From: CAYMJK01 sp043101635
Lineage (GTDB): Bacteria; Planctomycetota; Phycisphaerae; Phycisphaerales; UBA1924
NCBI GenBank assembly: GCA_043101635.1
Contig: JBICIE010000141.1
Span: 1 to 19,331, forward strand
Direction of reading: 5' to 3'
DNA: 19,331 nt
The position numbers and the translations under genes were made by a program. Shown piece after piece: positions 1-8,290 of this stretch (the stretch's first letter is position 1; every line of letters begins with the position of its first letter). Below the pieces are notes generated by a model. The model had not been told where the DNA came from and searched no databases. It saw only the letters and a program-made list of their open reading frames with translations.

Positions 1-1305
1 GTGCTCGGCCATCGGCAGCATGTTGGAGGCCGGGTCGGTCTCCAGCAGGACGCGGATCGGCCGGCTGGAGAGCAGCACGCGCGACAGATTGGGCATGTCG
101 GGCCCGGTGACGGTTGCCAAGGTCTCGATGGCGATCACGGCCGGGAGGGCGCCAACTTCTTCCGGCGCCAGGCCGGCGCGGTCGAAGGCCTCGATGTAGA
201 GCCCGTGCACCGCTGGGTCATAGCGATCATCAAGTTCGAGTTCGGCGACGCGCACAGCCAGGAAGAGCGGCAGGCGCCGATCGGCCAGCGCATCGAAGCG
301 ACGAGCGGCCTCCGCGCACGGGAGGTCTGCGGAGACGACCTCCACATCCGACCAGTCCGATGCGCCGGCGCGAACGCCGCCGCGCGGCTGGGCGACGATG
401 ACGCATGGCTCGGCGGCGTCTGCCAGATAGGCGTCGAGCTGATCGCGCAGGCCCTGCAGGCGGCGGCGGCGCTCCTCGGGCATGCCCCGCGGGCCACGAG
501 CCTTGCCCAGTACGCGGGCCAGCGCGGCGGGATCGAGCGCAGCGCCCGGGGACGAGGCGTCGGCGAGCGCATCGGCGGTCCGGTGCGTCTGTCTGCCGGC
601 TTCGGCTGCGAGGCGATGGTCGAGCCGGTCGCGCAGATCCTGGACCCGGGTCGCCAGCCGGGCCCGCTGGGCACGGCAGTGGCGCCGGGCCAGATGGACG
701 ATGACGGCCAGGGGCGCATCGTCCGTGAGACTGACGAAGGTGTCGTCCGCCGTGAGCGGCTCGGTCAGCCTGGCGATGTCCGCTCGCAGGGTCTGGGCCG
801 GCGCATCGCGCAACCTGGTCTGGGCGATGACGGCGTCGGCTGCGGCCGCGAGGAGTTCGGCGAGCGAGGCGGGGCGCCCGTCGGCGCCGGCGAGGTCGCG
901 GGCGGCTCGCTCGATCCGGGCCATGTTGTCGCGCAGGATGCGGGCCGCATCGGGTCCCGGGAGGATCGAATCCGCGTGCGCGGCGAGCCAGTCGCCGAAC
1001 GTCTGCACGAGGGGGCCGCGGGCGTCATCGGCGAGCAGGACGATCGGCTCGCCGGTGCGCACGCGCCCGGGCTGGCGGAGCGTGTGCATGAGAGCCGGGA
1101 GGACGCCCTTGCCGGGGGACTGCAGGCGCCCGGACACATCCGTTCCGGTCATGGCGAACGTGCGCACGGCGCGGAGGGCCTCGCGGCCATCGGCCGACTC
1201 GGCGGGCTGTGCTGGCAGCACGGGGCGGCCGATGGGTTCGCCGGCGCCGACCTGTTCGGGTCCGGCGGAGGTGGTCGACTGCTCGGGAGCCGCAACGCTC
1301 GGCAT
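1..1305 (-). CDS. Unrecognised large protein, third gene of the kor operon (C-terminal part outside the window)
   Basis: An open minus-strand frame runs without a stop from just after korB to the window edge, giving at least 435 codons. I do not recognise the family. I chose the ATG at 1305 because AGAGGA lies 4 bases upstream; an in-frame ATG at 1323 has no visible ribosome-binding site but is also possible. The first ~50 residues are Ala/Pro/Glu-rich and look disordered. After that come Ala/Arg/Leu-rich, probably helical stretches. The visible part has only a few isolated cysteines, with no CxxCxxC ferredoxin motif, no membrane segment and no signal peptide. The gene starts about 20 bases after the korB stop on the same strand, so co-transcription is likely. 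A role with the KorAB enzyme, for example as a redox partner or accessory subunit, is inferred from position only. The missing half could contain the domain that defines it. Confidence 0.6.
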   Translation of the reverse strand, partial: MPSVAAPEQSTTSAGPEQVGAGEPIGRPVLPAQPAESADGREALRAVRTFAMTGTDVSGRLQSPGKGVLPALMHTLRQPGRVRTGEPIVLLADDARGPLVQTFGDWLAAHADSILPGPDAARILRDNMARIERAARDLAGADGRPASLAELLAAAADAVIAQTRLRDAPAQTLRADIARLTEPLTADDTFVSLTDDAPLAVIVHLARRHCRAQRARLATRVQDLRDRLDHRLAAEAGRQTHRTADALADASSPGAALDPAALARVLGKARGPRGMPEERRRRLQGLRDQLDAYLADAAEPCVIVAQPRGGVRAGASDWSDVEVVSADLPCAEAARRFDALADRRLPLFLAVRVAELELDDRYDPAVHGLYIEAFDRAGLAPEEVGALPAVIAIETLATVTGPDMPNLSRVLLSSRPIRVLLETDPASNMLPMAEH

Positions 1306-1326
1306 GGTGTCCTCTTCGGGCATGGC

Positions 1327-2280
1327 TTAGATGGCGAGGCGATCGAAGACGCGCTCGAGGCCGGCGAGCTTCTGCTCGGCGGTCATCTCGACGCCCTGAC
1401 GGGTGTACTCGCAGTAGCGGGGGCGACTCTCATCCTGGAAGAGCAGGCCGATGGGGAGGCGCTCCTGATGGTCTGCCATGGCGCGGGCGGCGTTGAGATC
1501 ATGCGGATTGTGCACGGCCTTGTTCTTGTACATCTTTCGGACGGCGTCGGAGACCTCGATGCCATCGTCGTGCTGGAGCAGGAGGATGGAATCGGGATTG
1601 TCCTGCGCTTCCTTGTACAGATCGGGGGTGTACTGGGGGCAGCGCTGGAGAATGTGGACGAACGCCGTGCCCTTGTGCTTGTAGGCCCGCTTGAGCGTCT
1701 CGTAGACGTGCACCGGGTTCCAGTCGACCGTCTGGGCGACGAAGGAGACGTTGGTGAAGCCGAGCGTGATGGAGGCGGGGTTCATCGGCGGCAGCGGGGC
1801 GCCGCCGGGGTGGGTGTTGGTCTTGAAGCCGACGGGGGTGGTCGGGGAGGACTGCATCTTGGTGAGGCCGTAGATGTTGTTGTTGAACAGCATCACGACC
1901 ATGTCCATGTTGTAGCGGATGGCGTGCACCCAGTGGGCGGCGCCGATGGAGCAGCAGTCGCCGTCGCCGGTAGCGACCCAGATGGTCAGGTCGGGCCGGC
2001 GGGCCTTGACGCCGCAGGCGACCGGAAGGGCCCGTCCGTGCAGCCCGTGAAAGCCGTAGGTCTTCATGTAGTGCGGGAAGCGACTGGAGCAGCCAATGCC
2101 GGAGACGCACACGGTCTTCTCGGGCACAAGCTGCTCATCGCGGCAGATGCGCTGCACGGCGCTGAGTACGCCGTGATCGCCGCAACCGGGGCACCAGCGG
2201 GCCACGCCGCCGTCGTAGTCCTCGAGCGTGAAGTAGCGGGGGAGGACATCCAGTGACCAGTCCTGCTTGAGTCCGAACAT
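1327..2280 (-). CDS. korB: 2-oxoacid:ferredoxin oxidoreductase beta subunit (KorB-like)
   Basis: This is the thiamine-diphosphate-binding beta subunit of a 2-oxoacid:ferredoxin oxidoreductase. Together with the alpha subunit it oxidatively decarboxylates a 2-oxoacid to acyl-CoA and CO2 and reduces ferredoxin in the cytoplasm. The 317-residue length is normal. Visible motifs are CPGCGDHG (Cys30, Cys33), GIGCSSR (Cys64) and RCPQ (Cys214), which are the cysteines expected to hold the [4Fe-4S] cluster. The GDGD motif at 105-108 followed by an Asn-rich stretch (133-135, NNNIYGLTKMQ) binds Mg-thiamine diphosphate. CAGGAG lies 10 bases before the ATG, and the gene begins 18 bp after the korA stop. 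No separate ferredoxin-like delta subunit is seen. The substrate (2-oxoglutarate, pyruvate or a branched 2-oxoacid) cannot be decided from the sequence, so korB is a family-level name. Confidence 0.95.
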   Translation of the reverse strand: MFGLKQDWSLDVLPRYFTLEDYDGGVARWCPGCGDHGVLSAVQRICRDEQLVPEKTVCVSGIGCSSRFPHYMKTYGFHGLHGRALPVACGVKARRPDLTIWVATGDGDCCSIGAAHWVHAIRYNMDMVVMLFNNNIYGLTKMQSSPTTPVGFKTNTHPGGAPLPPMNPASITLGFTNVSFVAQTVDWNPVHVYETLKRAYKHKGTAFVHILQRCPQYTPDLYKEAQDNPDSILLLQHDDGIEVSDAVRKMYKNKAVHNPHDLNAARAMADHQERLPIGLLFQDESRPRYCEYTRQGVEMTAEQKLAGLERVFDRLAI

Positions 2281-2298
2281 TGCTTTCCGGCTCCTGAA

Positions 2299-4209
2299 TC
2301 AGTGAGCGACCTGGGCGGCGACGGCGGGGGTCGCGACGGCATTCAACCTTCCGAGGAGAACCTTCTCGATCTGCGCCGGGCGCAGCGGCTGGCCCGGCGT
2401 AATCGACCAGTGATCGATGTCCATGAGTGTCTCTTCGCGGAGCACGCGAGCAAGCTGTGCCGGGCGTCCGGGCTGATCGCCGAAGCCCTCGCGAGGATCG
2501 GAATAGTTCAGCTCGATGGTCATGACCTTCCCGAAGCGGGAGAAGATCTCGACCAGCCCGGGCTGCAGCGGCATCAGGTAGCGGATGTGCAGGGCGGAAA
2601 CCCTGTGGCCCTTGTCGCGCAGGCGATCCACCGCCTCGTGGATGGCGCCGAGCGTGGAGCCCCATGCGACGACGAGCAGATCGCCTTCAGGATCGCCGTA
2701 GACATCCGGCGGACGGAGCGAGGATCGCAGGGCCGCCAGCTTGCGCGAGCGCATCTCGCAGCCGACCTGGTTGGAACTGGAGTCGTAGGCGACCTTGCTC
2801 CACTTGGTGTGGGCCAGGCCGGTGAGGACGTATTCGCCGCCGCGCTGGCCGGGAATGGGCCGGGCGGAGACCCCGGTCTCGGGATCCCACTCGTAGGGCG
2901 CAACGCCCTCCTCCCACGGGGTCTGGTCGGGATCAGGCGCCAGCCACTCCTTCCGGGGGCGGGGGCGCGGGATCGGGGTGACGCCGGTGGCCAGGTTGGC
3001 GTCGGTCAGGATGATGACCGGCAGCCGGAACGACTCGGCGATCGTGCGGGCGGTGATGACCATGTTGAGGCAGTCCTCGATGGTCGCAGCGGCCATCACC
3101 ACCTTGGGGGCGTCTCCGGGGGTCTGGTGCATGGCCATGAGCAGGTCGCCCTGCTCGATCTTGGTGGGCAGGCCGGTGGCGGGGCCGCCGCGCTGCACAT
3201 CCACGATGACCAGCGGCACCTCGCCCATGCTCGCCAGGCCGATGAACTCGGTCTTGAGGGCCATGCCGGGGCCGGAGGTGATGGTGCAGGCGGTCTTGCC
3301 CGCGAAGGAGCAGCCGATGGCAAAGCCGATGGCGGCGATCTCATCTTCCGCCTGATGGACGATGCCGCCGGTCCTGTCGATCACGCCGGCCAGGAAGTGC
3401 GAAGCGCTGGTGGCGGGCGTGATGGGGTACATCGAGACGACATCGATACCGGCCGCCATGACGCCGAGCCCGACGGCCTGATTGCCGTTGACCACGAGCA
3501 GATCGGCCCGGCCCTGGGGATCTGGGGGCACCTCGAAGGCGAGATCCAGCCTCTCGGCCGCGAACTCGCGGCCGGCGTTGAAGAGGGCCTGGTTGACCGC
3601 GATGACCTTCTCGCCCTTCTTCTTGAAGACAGTCTCAATCTCCTTGAGGGCGAGTTCGGCGCTTCGGCCGCAGATCTGGCAGAGCAGGCCGAGCACGAAC
3701 ATGTTCTTGCCGAGACGGGGGAAGCTGGTGTGCGCGAGGCACGCTTCCTCGAACGGCAGTTCGTGGACGATGTAGCCCTTGGAGCGGAACTCGGCAACGG
3801 CCTCGGCGTACTGCTCGCGGATGGCGGGATCCTGGTCCTGGGCCCAGCGACTCTCCAGCAGAATAACGGTCCCCTCGCGGAACGCGCTGTTGTCGATGCG
3901 TCCGTAGAGGACCTGCTCGTTGAGGGCGACAACGAGATCGGCCTCGTCGCCCATGTTGGTCATTGGCCTGGAGCCGAGCCTGATGCGGATGCCGGAGGCG
4001 CCGGCCTTGGATCGGGCGGGCGGCTTGATTTCGGCGGGGATGATCTCCACCGTCCAGACGCCGTTGCCCATCTTGGCCGACACCGTGCCGAAGGTCTGGC
4101 CGCACTTCTGGGCGCCTTCGCCGGAGTCGCTGACGATCTCGACGATCATGTCGTGGACGACTCTTGGGGTATGCTCGACCTGCCCGTTCCCCGCCGATTG
4201 CGTTGTCAT
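2299..4209 (-). CDS. korA: 2-oxoacid:ferredoxin oxidoreductase alpha subunit with fused gamma domain (KorA-like)
   Basis: This subunit pairs with KorB; the two together bind the 2-oxoacid and coenzyme A. The 636-residue protein has the gamma domain at its N-terminus (about residues 20-200, with SDSGEGAQKCGQTFG and a NMGDEADLVVALNE segment). It is followed by the alpha pyrimidine-binding domain, with NGNQAVGLG, YPITPAT at 261-267, an EDEIAA segment, ITSGPGMALKTEF and RGGPATGLPTK. The YPITP motif is characteristic of the family. The C-terminal transketolase-like region ends in a segment that contacts KorB. I chose the ATG at 4209 because AGGAG precedes it at a suitable distance; an upstream in-frame ATG at 4254 would add 15 residues not typical of the family. 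It is the first gene of the operon and faces the acyl-CoA synthetase gene across a 448-bp intergenic region. Confidence 0.95.
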   Translation of the reverse strand: MTTQSAGNGQVEHTPRVVHDMIVEIVSDSGEGAQKCGQTFGTVSAKMGNGVWTVEIIPAEIKPPARSKAGASGIRIRLGSRPMTNMGDEADLVVALNEQVLYGRIDNSAFREGTVILLESRWAQDQDPAIREQYAEAVAEFRSKGYIVHELPFEEACLAHTSFPRLGKNMFVLGLLCQICGRSAELALKEIETVFKKKGEKVIAVNQALFNAGREFAAERLDLAFEVPPDPQGRADLLVVNGNQAVGLGVMAAGIDVVSMYPITPATSASHFLAGVIDRTGGIVHQAEDEIAAIGFAIGCSFAGKTACTITSGPGMALKTEFIGLASMGEVPLVIVDVQRGGPATGLPTKIEQGDLLMAMHQTPGDAPKVVMAAATIEDCLNMVITARTIAESFRLPVIILTDANLATGVTPIPRPRPRKEWLAPDPDQTPWEEGVAPYEWDPETGVSARPIPGQRGGEYVLTGLAHTKWSKVAYDSSSNQVGCEMRSRKLAALRSSLRPPDVYGDPEGDLLVVAWGSTLGAIHEAVDRLRDKGHRVSALHIRYLMPLQPGLVEIFSRFGKVMTIELNYSDPREGFGDQPGRPAQLARVLREETLMDIDHWSITPGQPLRPAQIEKVLLGRLNAVATPAVAAQVAH

Positions 4210-4657
4210 ACCGGCCCGCTCCTGGAGGTAAAACCGATGGTGTGCAAGGGGCATGCCACCCGGCGACGCGCCAAGGCGCGGCCGGGTCGCCCAGTCTGGT
4301 CAGAATCGGGATCGGGCGTCGGCCCGCCACTCCAGCACTCAGCCGCGGCGGCTCGGCGCTCTGTTGGCGCGAGCGTCGGTCGCGGCGGCCGGAAGGTCAT
4401 GCCTGGATCAGGTGTTGAAGGGACATAACCGCGGGATTATAGCGGCGGCACGCAGGAATCCAGATAATCCAATCCGATTTCCGACGTCGCGACGGGCAGA
4501 GCCGGCGGGCCGTTCCTGATTCTGGAAGACGGGAACCGCCGGATTCTCTCATCCGGGAATCGGTGGCGCGGAGCGGGATGCGGTTCGCGCGGATCGGGAT
4601 CGCTAGTATCGCGGCGCGGGCGAGCGTCCCCGCGAGGGCTTCAGGAGGAACCGCGCG
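4210..4657. other. 448-bp divergent intergenic region between korA and the acyl-CoA synthetase gene
   Basis: This is the longest non-coding stretch in the window and must hold the promoters for both flanking genes. The short open frames here (for example 4253-4519 plus and 4206-4400 minus) have no convincing ribosome-binding site or recognisable protein and are probably spurious. An exact TATAAT is present on the minus strand at 4436-4441. The stretch around 4436-4500 is less GC-rich than its surroundings, as expected of a promoter zone. I saw no clear operator palindrome and no riboswitch fold that I recognise. Confidence 0.7.
4436..4441 (-). promoter_or_regulatory. Candidate -10 element for the korA operon
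   Basis: The minus strand reads TATAAT here, a perfect sigma-70 -10 hexamer in very GC-rich surroundings. No good -35 is seen at 16-18 bases; the best partial match is TGGATT at a 15-base spacing. If used, the korA transcript would have an untranslated leader of about 220 bases. Confidence 0.35.
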
Positions 4658-7033
4658 GTGACAGGCGACCTTCTTGGCGGTCCGGCATCGGGCCGGGGCG
4701 AGCCGGGCGCCGGGGCCGGCATGCCGCCGGGGGCGCAGCCCGAGGCGCTGGATCGCCTGCTGCGGGGCGTGGGCGATTCGGACCGAAGCCAGTTGCACGA
4801 GCACGAGGTGTACCGGATCCTGGACCTGGCCGGCGGCATCGCGCCGCCGCGACATCGGTTCGTCGGCGCCGGGGAATCGATCAGCGCAGAGACGCTCGCG
4901 GCGTTTGCCGGCGACCGGATCGTGGTCAAGATCGTCTCGCCCGGGGTCGTGCACAAGTCTGATGACGGCGGGGTCGTCTTCTGCGCCCGGGAGCCGGCGA
5001 TCGTGCAGCAGGCGCTGGCCCGACTGATCGGCGGGCGGCGCAGCGCCGGCGCCGAGCCGCACGGGGCGCTGCTGGTGGAGTTCATCGAGTCGGAGGCTCG
5101 GGGGCTGGGCGTGGAACTGTTCGTCGGGATTCCCTCGACGCGCGCGTTCGGCCCGGTGATCGCGGCCGGCTTCGGTGGGACCGAGACCGAGTACCTGGCG
5201 GGCGTGATGCGGCGCGGCGAGGCGATTGCCACCGGGATCGCGACGGAAACCGAACCTGAGGCGTTCCTGGAGCTGTTCAGAGCGACGGCGGCGTACGACC
5301 TCATCTCCGGGGGGGTGCGGGGGCGGCGGCGACTGGTCGGCGATGACGAACTGATCCGGTGCTTCGGGGTCTTCATCTGGCTGGCGCGCCGGCTGTGCGT
5401 CGATCGCGGGCCGGATGCTCCGGGGCTTGCCAGCCTGGAGGTCAATCCGTTTGCGCTGGTCGGCCAGCGCATGGTTCCACTGGACGGGTGCGGCCGGCTG
5501 GGATCGTGTCCGCGGCGTCCTGCTGCGCGACCGCTCGACAATGTGCAGCGCATGCTCGAGCCGCGGTCGATGGCCGTGATGGGCGTGTCGGCCCGGAGCC
5601 AGAACTTCGGGCGCATCATCCTGCAGAACACGCTGCGCCGGGGCTTCGATCCGGCCCGGCTGTACATCGTCAAGCCGGCCCAGAAACAGATCGACGGCGT
5701 CAGGTGCGTGGCGACGATCGAGCAACTGCCGGAGCCGGTCGATTTGCTTGTAATCGCGACATCGGCGGACCAGCTTCCTGCGATCATCGGCGAGAGCGTC
5801 GAGTCGGGCAAGGTTCGATCGGCGATCGTCATCCCGGGTGGGGTCGGGGAGACGCAGGGCAGCGCCGATCTGTTCAGCGGGCTTCGCAGCGCCATCGTGG
5901 CCGGGCGCACGAGCCCGGGCGGCGGGCTGGTCGTCCTCGGGCCGAACTGCCTGGGCGTGCAGTCGCGGGCGGGGCGGCACGACACGTTCTTCATACCGCA
6001 GAACAAACTCTCGCCGGCGCCGGAGGGGCCGGGGCGGCGGTTGGCGCTGATCTCGCAGAGCGGCGCGTTCATCGTGAGCTGCGTCAGCGGCAACCGGCAT
6101 CTGGACCCGGCGCTGTCGATCTCGGTCGGCAATCAGGTGGACCTGACGGTGGGCGACCTGGTCGCCGCGGCGGGCGCCCGCGACGACATCCGCTCGATCG
6201 GGGTGTATGTCGAGGGCTTCAGTGATCTGGACGGGCTGGACACGCTGCGGGCGGTCCGCGCGCTATCAGAAGCCGGCAAGACGGTGGTTCTGTACAAGGC
6301 GGGGCGCACCGAGCAGGGGCGGGACGCCGCGGCGGGGCATACGGCGTCGGTCGCCGGGGACTACGAGGTGTGCGCTGCCGGCGCCAGGGCAGCCGGGGCG
6401 CTGGTCGCCGACAGCTTCGCCCAGTTCGAGCAGCTCGTCGAGCTTGCGGCGCTGCTGGAGGACCGCACGGTCAGGGGCGCCAGGCTGGGCGCGATCACCA
6501 ACGCCGGGTTCGAGGCGGTCGGGATAGCCGACGGGCTGCACGGCGCCGAGCGTGCAGTTGCGATGCCGGCGCTGCCGGAGGCGACGGTGGCGACGCTCGG
6601 TTCGGCGCTGGCTGCGCACGGGCTCGGTGGGCTGATCAATCTGCGCAATCCGCTGGATCTGACGCCCATGGCCCGGGAGGCGGCGTATGAGGCGGCAGCC
6701 CGGGCCTTGCTCGAGTGCGAGCAACTCGATGCGCTGCTGCTGTCCTCGGTGCCGCTGACGCCGGCGCTGGCGACGACCGCTGAGGAGATCGAGGGGCGCG
6801 AGTCGCTGGCCGAGGTGCTGCAGAGGCTGCGGCGGGACTTCGACAAGCCGATCGCCGCGGTCATCGACGGCGGGCCGCAGTACCACGCGCTGATCGACCG
6901 GATCCGCGCAGGGGGAACGCCTGTCTTTGCGCGCGCCGATGAGGCGATGCGCTCGTTCGGACGGTACTTGTGCCACCGAGCCGGGCTCAGGGCCCGGCCG
7001 ACAGGCTCTCGCGCACGGTCGGGAAGTCCATGA
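4658..7033 (+). CDS. ADP-forming acyl-CoA (acetyl-CoA) synthetase, fused beta-alpha type
   Basis: The protein belongs to the NDP-forming acyl-CoA synthetase family, which reversibly converts acyl-CoA, ADP and phosphate to acid, CoA and ATP. The 791-residue chain has an ATP-grasp (beta) part first, about residues 45-290, including KIVSPGVVHKSDDGGV with His99, the position of the beta-subunit phosphohistidine. A CoA-binding Rossmann part follows (about 305-430, starting MLEPRSMAVMGVS). Then come succinyl-CoA ligase-like parts, with LISQSGAF and GHTASVAGDYEV containing His561, the expected active-site phosphohistidine. Both phosphoryl-carrying histidines are therefore kept. The start is GTG, supported by AGGAGG about 10 bases upstream. 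The gene is divergent from korAB, suggesting that acyl-CoA from that enzyme is cashed in for ATP. Its last 47 bases overlap the 3' end of nosL on the opposite strand. A protein-lysine acetyltransferase (Pat) is an alternative, but no GNAT domain is visible. Acyl specificity is unknown. Confidence 0.9.
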   Translation: MTGDLLGGPASGRGEPGAGAGMPPGAQPEALDRLLRGVGDSDRSQLHEHEVYRILDLAGGIAPPRHRFVGAGESISAETLAAFAGDRIVVKIVSPGVVHKSDDGGVVFCAREPAIVQQALARLIGGRRSAGAEPHGALLVEFIESEARGLGVELFVGIPSTRAFGPVIAAGFGGTETEYLAGVMRRGEAIATGIATETEPEAFLELFRATAAYDLISGGVRGRRRLVGDDELIRCFGVFIWLARRLCVDRGPDAPGLASLEVNPFALVGQRMVPLDGCGRLGSCPRRPAARPLDNVQRMLEPRSMAVMGVSARSQNFGRIILQNTLRRGFDPARLYIVKPAQKQIDGVRCVATIEQLPEPVDLLVIATSADQLPAIIGESVESGKVRSAIVIPGGVGETQGSADLFSGLRSAIVAGRTSPGGGLVVLGPNCLGVQSRAGRHDTFFIPQNKLSPAPEGPGRRLALISQSGAFIVSCVSGNRHLDPALSISVGNQVDLTVGDLVAAAGARDDIRSIGVYVEGFSDLDGLDTLRAVRALSEAGKTVVLYKAGRTEQGRDAAAGHTASVAGDYEVCAAGARAAGALVADSFAQFEQLVELAALLEDRTVRGARLGAITNAGFEAVGIADGLHGAERAVAMPALPEATVATLGSALAAHGLGGLINLRNPLDLTPMAREAAYEAAARALLECEQLDALLLSSVPLTPALATTAEEIEGRESLAEVLQRLRRDFDKPIAAVIDGGPQYHALIDRIRAGGTPVFARADEAMRSFGRYLCHRAGLRARPTGSRARSGSP

Positions 7034-7442
7034 GCTTCCCCGGCCAGGTGATCCGGGCCTCTTCGGCCGCAGCGCGGGTCGCGTAGGCGGCGACGCCGGT
7101 TCCCATCGGGGTCATGAGCGACTCGCTGACGAGATAGATGGCAGTTCGGCCATCTATCCACTCGCGGGTGTCTGCATCGTGGACCCACCAGCGGAGCTCA
7201 TCAGCCTGCGGCGCGGGGGCGGCGAGCATCTCGCCGGCATCGTCGAACAGCAGGTACTCGACGCGCCCGTCCCGCCGGAGGGCGATGGCGCTGGAGAAGC
7301 GGTCCTCGCTGATGATCATGCTGCAGATGTCGCAGACATCCTGGCCGTAGTGGAGCGTCGGCGGGCCGAGGTCATCGGATCGCTCGGCGCAGGCTGCCAG
7401 CGCCATCGCGAGTACTGCGGCGGCCAGTGGTCGCAAGATCAC
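6987..7442 (-). CDS. nosL: NosL, copper-binding lipoprotein for nitrous oxide reductase maturation
   Basis: NosL is an envelope copper chaperone that supplies Cu(I) for assembly of the NosZ copper centres. I place the start at the GTG at 7442, which overlaps the nosY stop (GTGA) and has GGAGG 5 bases upstream; the longer frame reaching 7493 would lie inside nosY. This start gives a 151-residue lipoprotein with signal ILRPLAAAVLAMALAAC and an LAAC lipobox at Cys18. The family motifs follow: CDICSMIISEDRFSSAI (Cys-x2-Cys-x-Met), YLLFDDAGEM and TPMGTGVAAY, which contain the conserved Cys and Met residues proposed to bind copper. It is the last gene of the nos operon and is translationally coupled to nosY. 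Its 3' end overlaps the convergent acyl-CoA synthetase gene by 47 bases. Confidence 0.93.
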   Translation of the reverse strand: MILRPLAAAVLAMALAACAERSDDLGPPTLHYGQDVCDICSMIISEDRFSSAIALRRDGRVEYLLFDDAGEMLAAPAPQADELRWWVHDADTREWIDGRTAIYLVSESLMTPMGTGVAAYATRAAAEEARITWPGKLMDFPTVRESLSAGP

Positions 7443-8290
7443 AGCGGCCTCCGGATGAACACGGCGCCGGCGAGCAGCAGGGGGGCGACGCACCAGGCGA
7501 TCAGGAGGCTGATCAGCAGCGGGGCCAGCGCGGCGCCGAAGGCCTGCGTGGCGTACAGCCCGGCGGGGCCGAGCAGGTCGAGCGTGGCGTCGAAGCTGGA
7601 GATGGCGGCGAGCTTGAAGACCTGGGTGGGGCTGGCCAGCGCGGTCAGCAAGAGCTGGCGGGCGGAAAGATCGAGGACGGTGGTGGCGCTCATCAGGCCA
7701 AGATCGCTGACGAGCACCAGGGCGAACCAGGCGAAGACGCTCATGCCCAGGGCGACATTGGAGCGGCGGATGACCGCGGCGATGAGCATGCCGATGGCGA
7801 GCATGCTGATGGCGAGCAGTGCGCTGAGCCCGGCGAGACGGACCATGAGGAGGCCATCGCCGCTGCGCCCCATGGCGAGTGCGGCGACGCCGAAGCCGAT
7901 GGCGATGGCGCCGGCAAAGGCGAGGGCCTGGCCGAGGAATTTGGCAACGAGGACTTCGGCGCGCGAAACGGGCTGGGCCAGCAGGTAGGCGAGCATGCCG
8001 CGGTCGCGCTCGCCGGTGAGCGACAGGGCGCCGATGGTCAGGCCCATGAGCGGGGTCAGCAGGAGCGTGAGGTTGACGAGGCTCGCGGCGGTCTTGCCGA
8101 AGCCGGCCATACCGGCCATGCCCGAGCCGACCTGCGACATGTACGACAGGGCGACGGCAAGTGCGGCAAAGGCGATGGCGTAGAGCAGCAGCCAGCGGTT
8201 ACGCATGGCGTCGCGCAGCTCCTTGCGCATCAGCGGCGCGAGAGAACGGACATCGATCGAGCATTCACCGAGTGCGATTGCGCGCTTCAT
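7439..8290 (-). CDS. nosY: NosY, ABC transporter permease for NosZ copper-centre assembly
   Basis: NosY is the inner-membrane part of the NosDFY complex, which is needed to build the CuZ [4Cu:S] site of nitrous oxide reductase. The 283-residue protein has a cytoplasmic N-terminus containing APLMRKELRDAMRNRW, the typical opening of this ABC-2-type permease family. About six membrane segments follow, with the characteristic loop TGERDRGMLAYLLAQPVSRAEVLVAKFLGQ after the second. The ATG at 8290 overlaps the nosF stop (ATGA), and GGAGG lies 7 bases upstream, so translational coupling is likely. The N-terminus is about 20 residues longer than I would expect for NosY, and an internal Met at residue 21 is a weaker alternative start. 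The gene order D-F-Y-L is classical. Confidence 0.93.
   Translation of the reverse strand: MKRAIALGECSIDVRSLAPLMRKELRDAMRNRWLLLYAIAFAALAVALSYMSQVGSGMAGMAGFGKTAASLVNLTLLLTPLMGLTIGALSLTGERDRGMLAYLLAQPVSRAEVLVAKFLGQALAFAGAIAIGFGVAALAMGRSGDGLLMVRLAGLSALLAISMLAIGMLIAAVIRRSNVALGMSVFAWFALVLVSDLGLMSATTVLDLSARQLLLTALASPTQVFKLAAISSFDATLDLLGPAGLYATQAFGAALAPLLISLLIAWCVAPLLLAGAVFIRRPL

Noticed and set aside
1..2256. 751-codon plus-strand open frame
   Set aside because: It lies opposite korB and the unrecognised gene, which have family motifs and ribosome-binding sites on the minus strand. Its composition (Gly, Ala, Val, Asp, His and Arg rich, no recognisable motifs) is that of an antisense shadow in GC-rich DNA.
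2302..4428. 708-codon plus-strand open frame
   Set aside because: It is opposite korA, whose YPITP and other motifs are clear. It is low-complexity in character and has no recognisable domain.
4206..4519. Short open frames in the korA/synthetase intergenic region
   Set aside because: They have no ribosome-binding site at the starts and no recognisable protein. They overlap the zone where promoters must lie.
4397..6132. Two long overlapping minus-strand open frames (567 and 509 codons)
   Set aside because: They are antisense to the acyl-CoA synthetase gene, which retains both catalytic histidines. The products are Arg/Pro/Ser-rich with no family resemblance.
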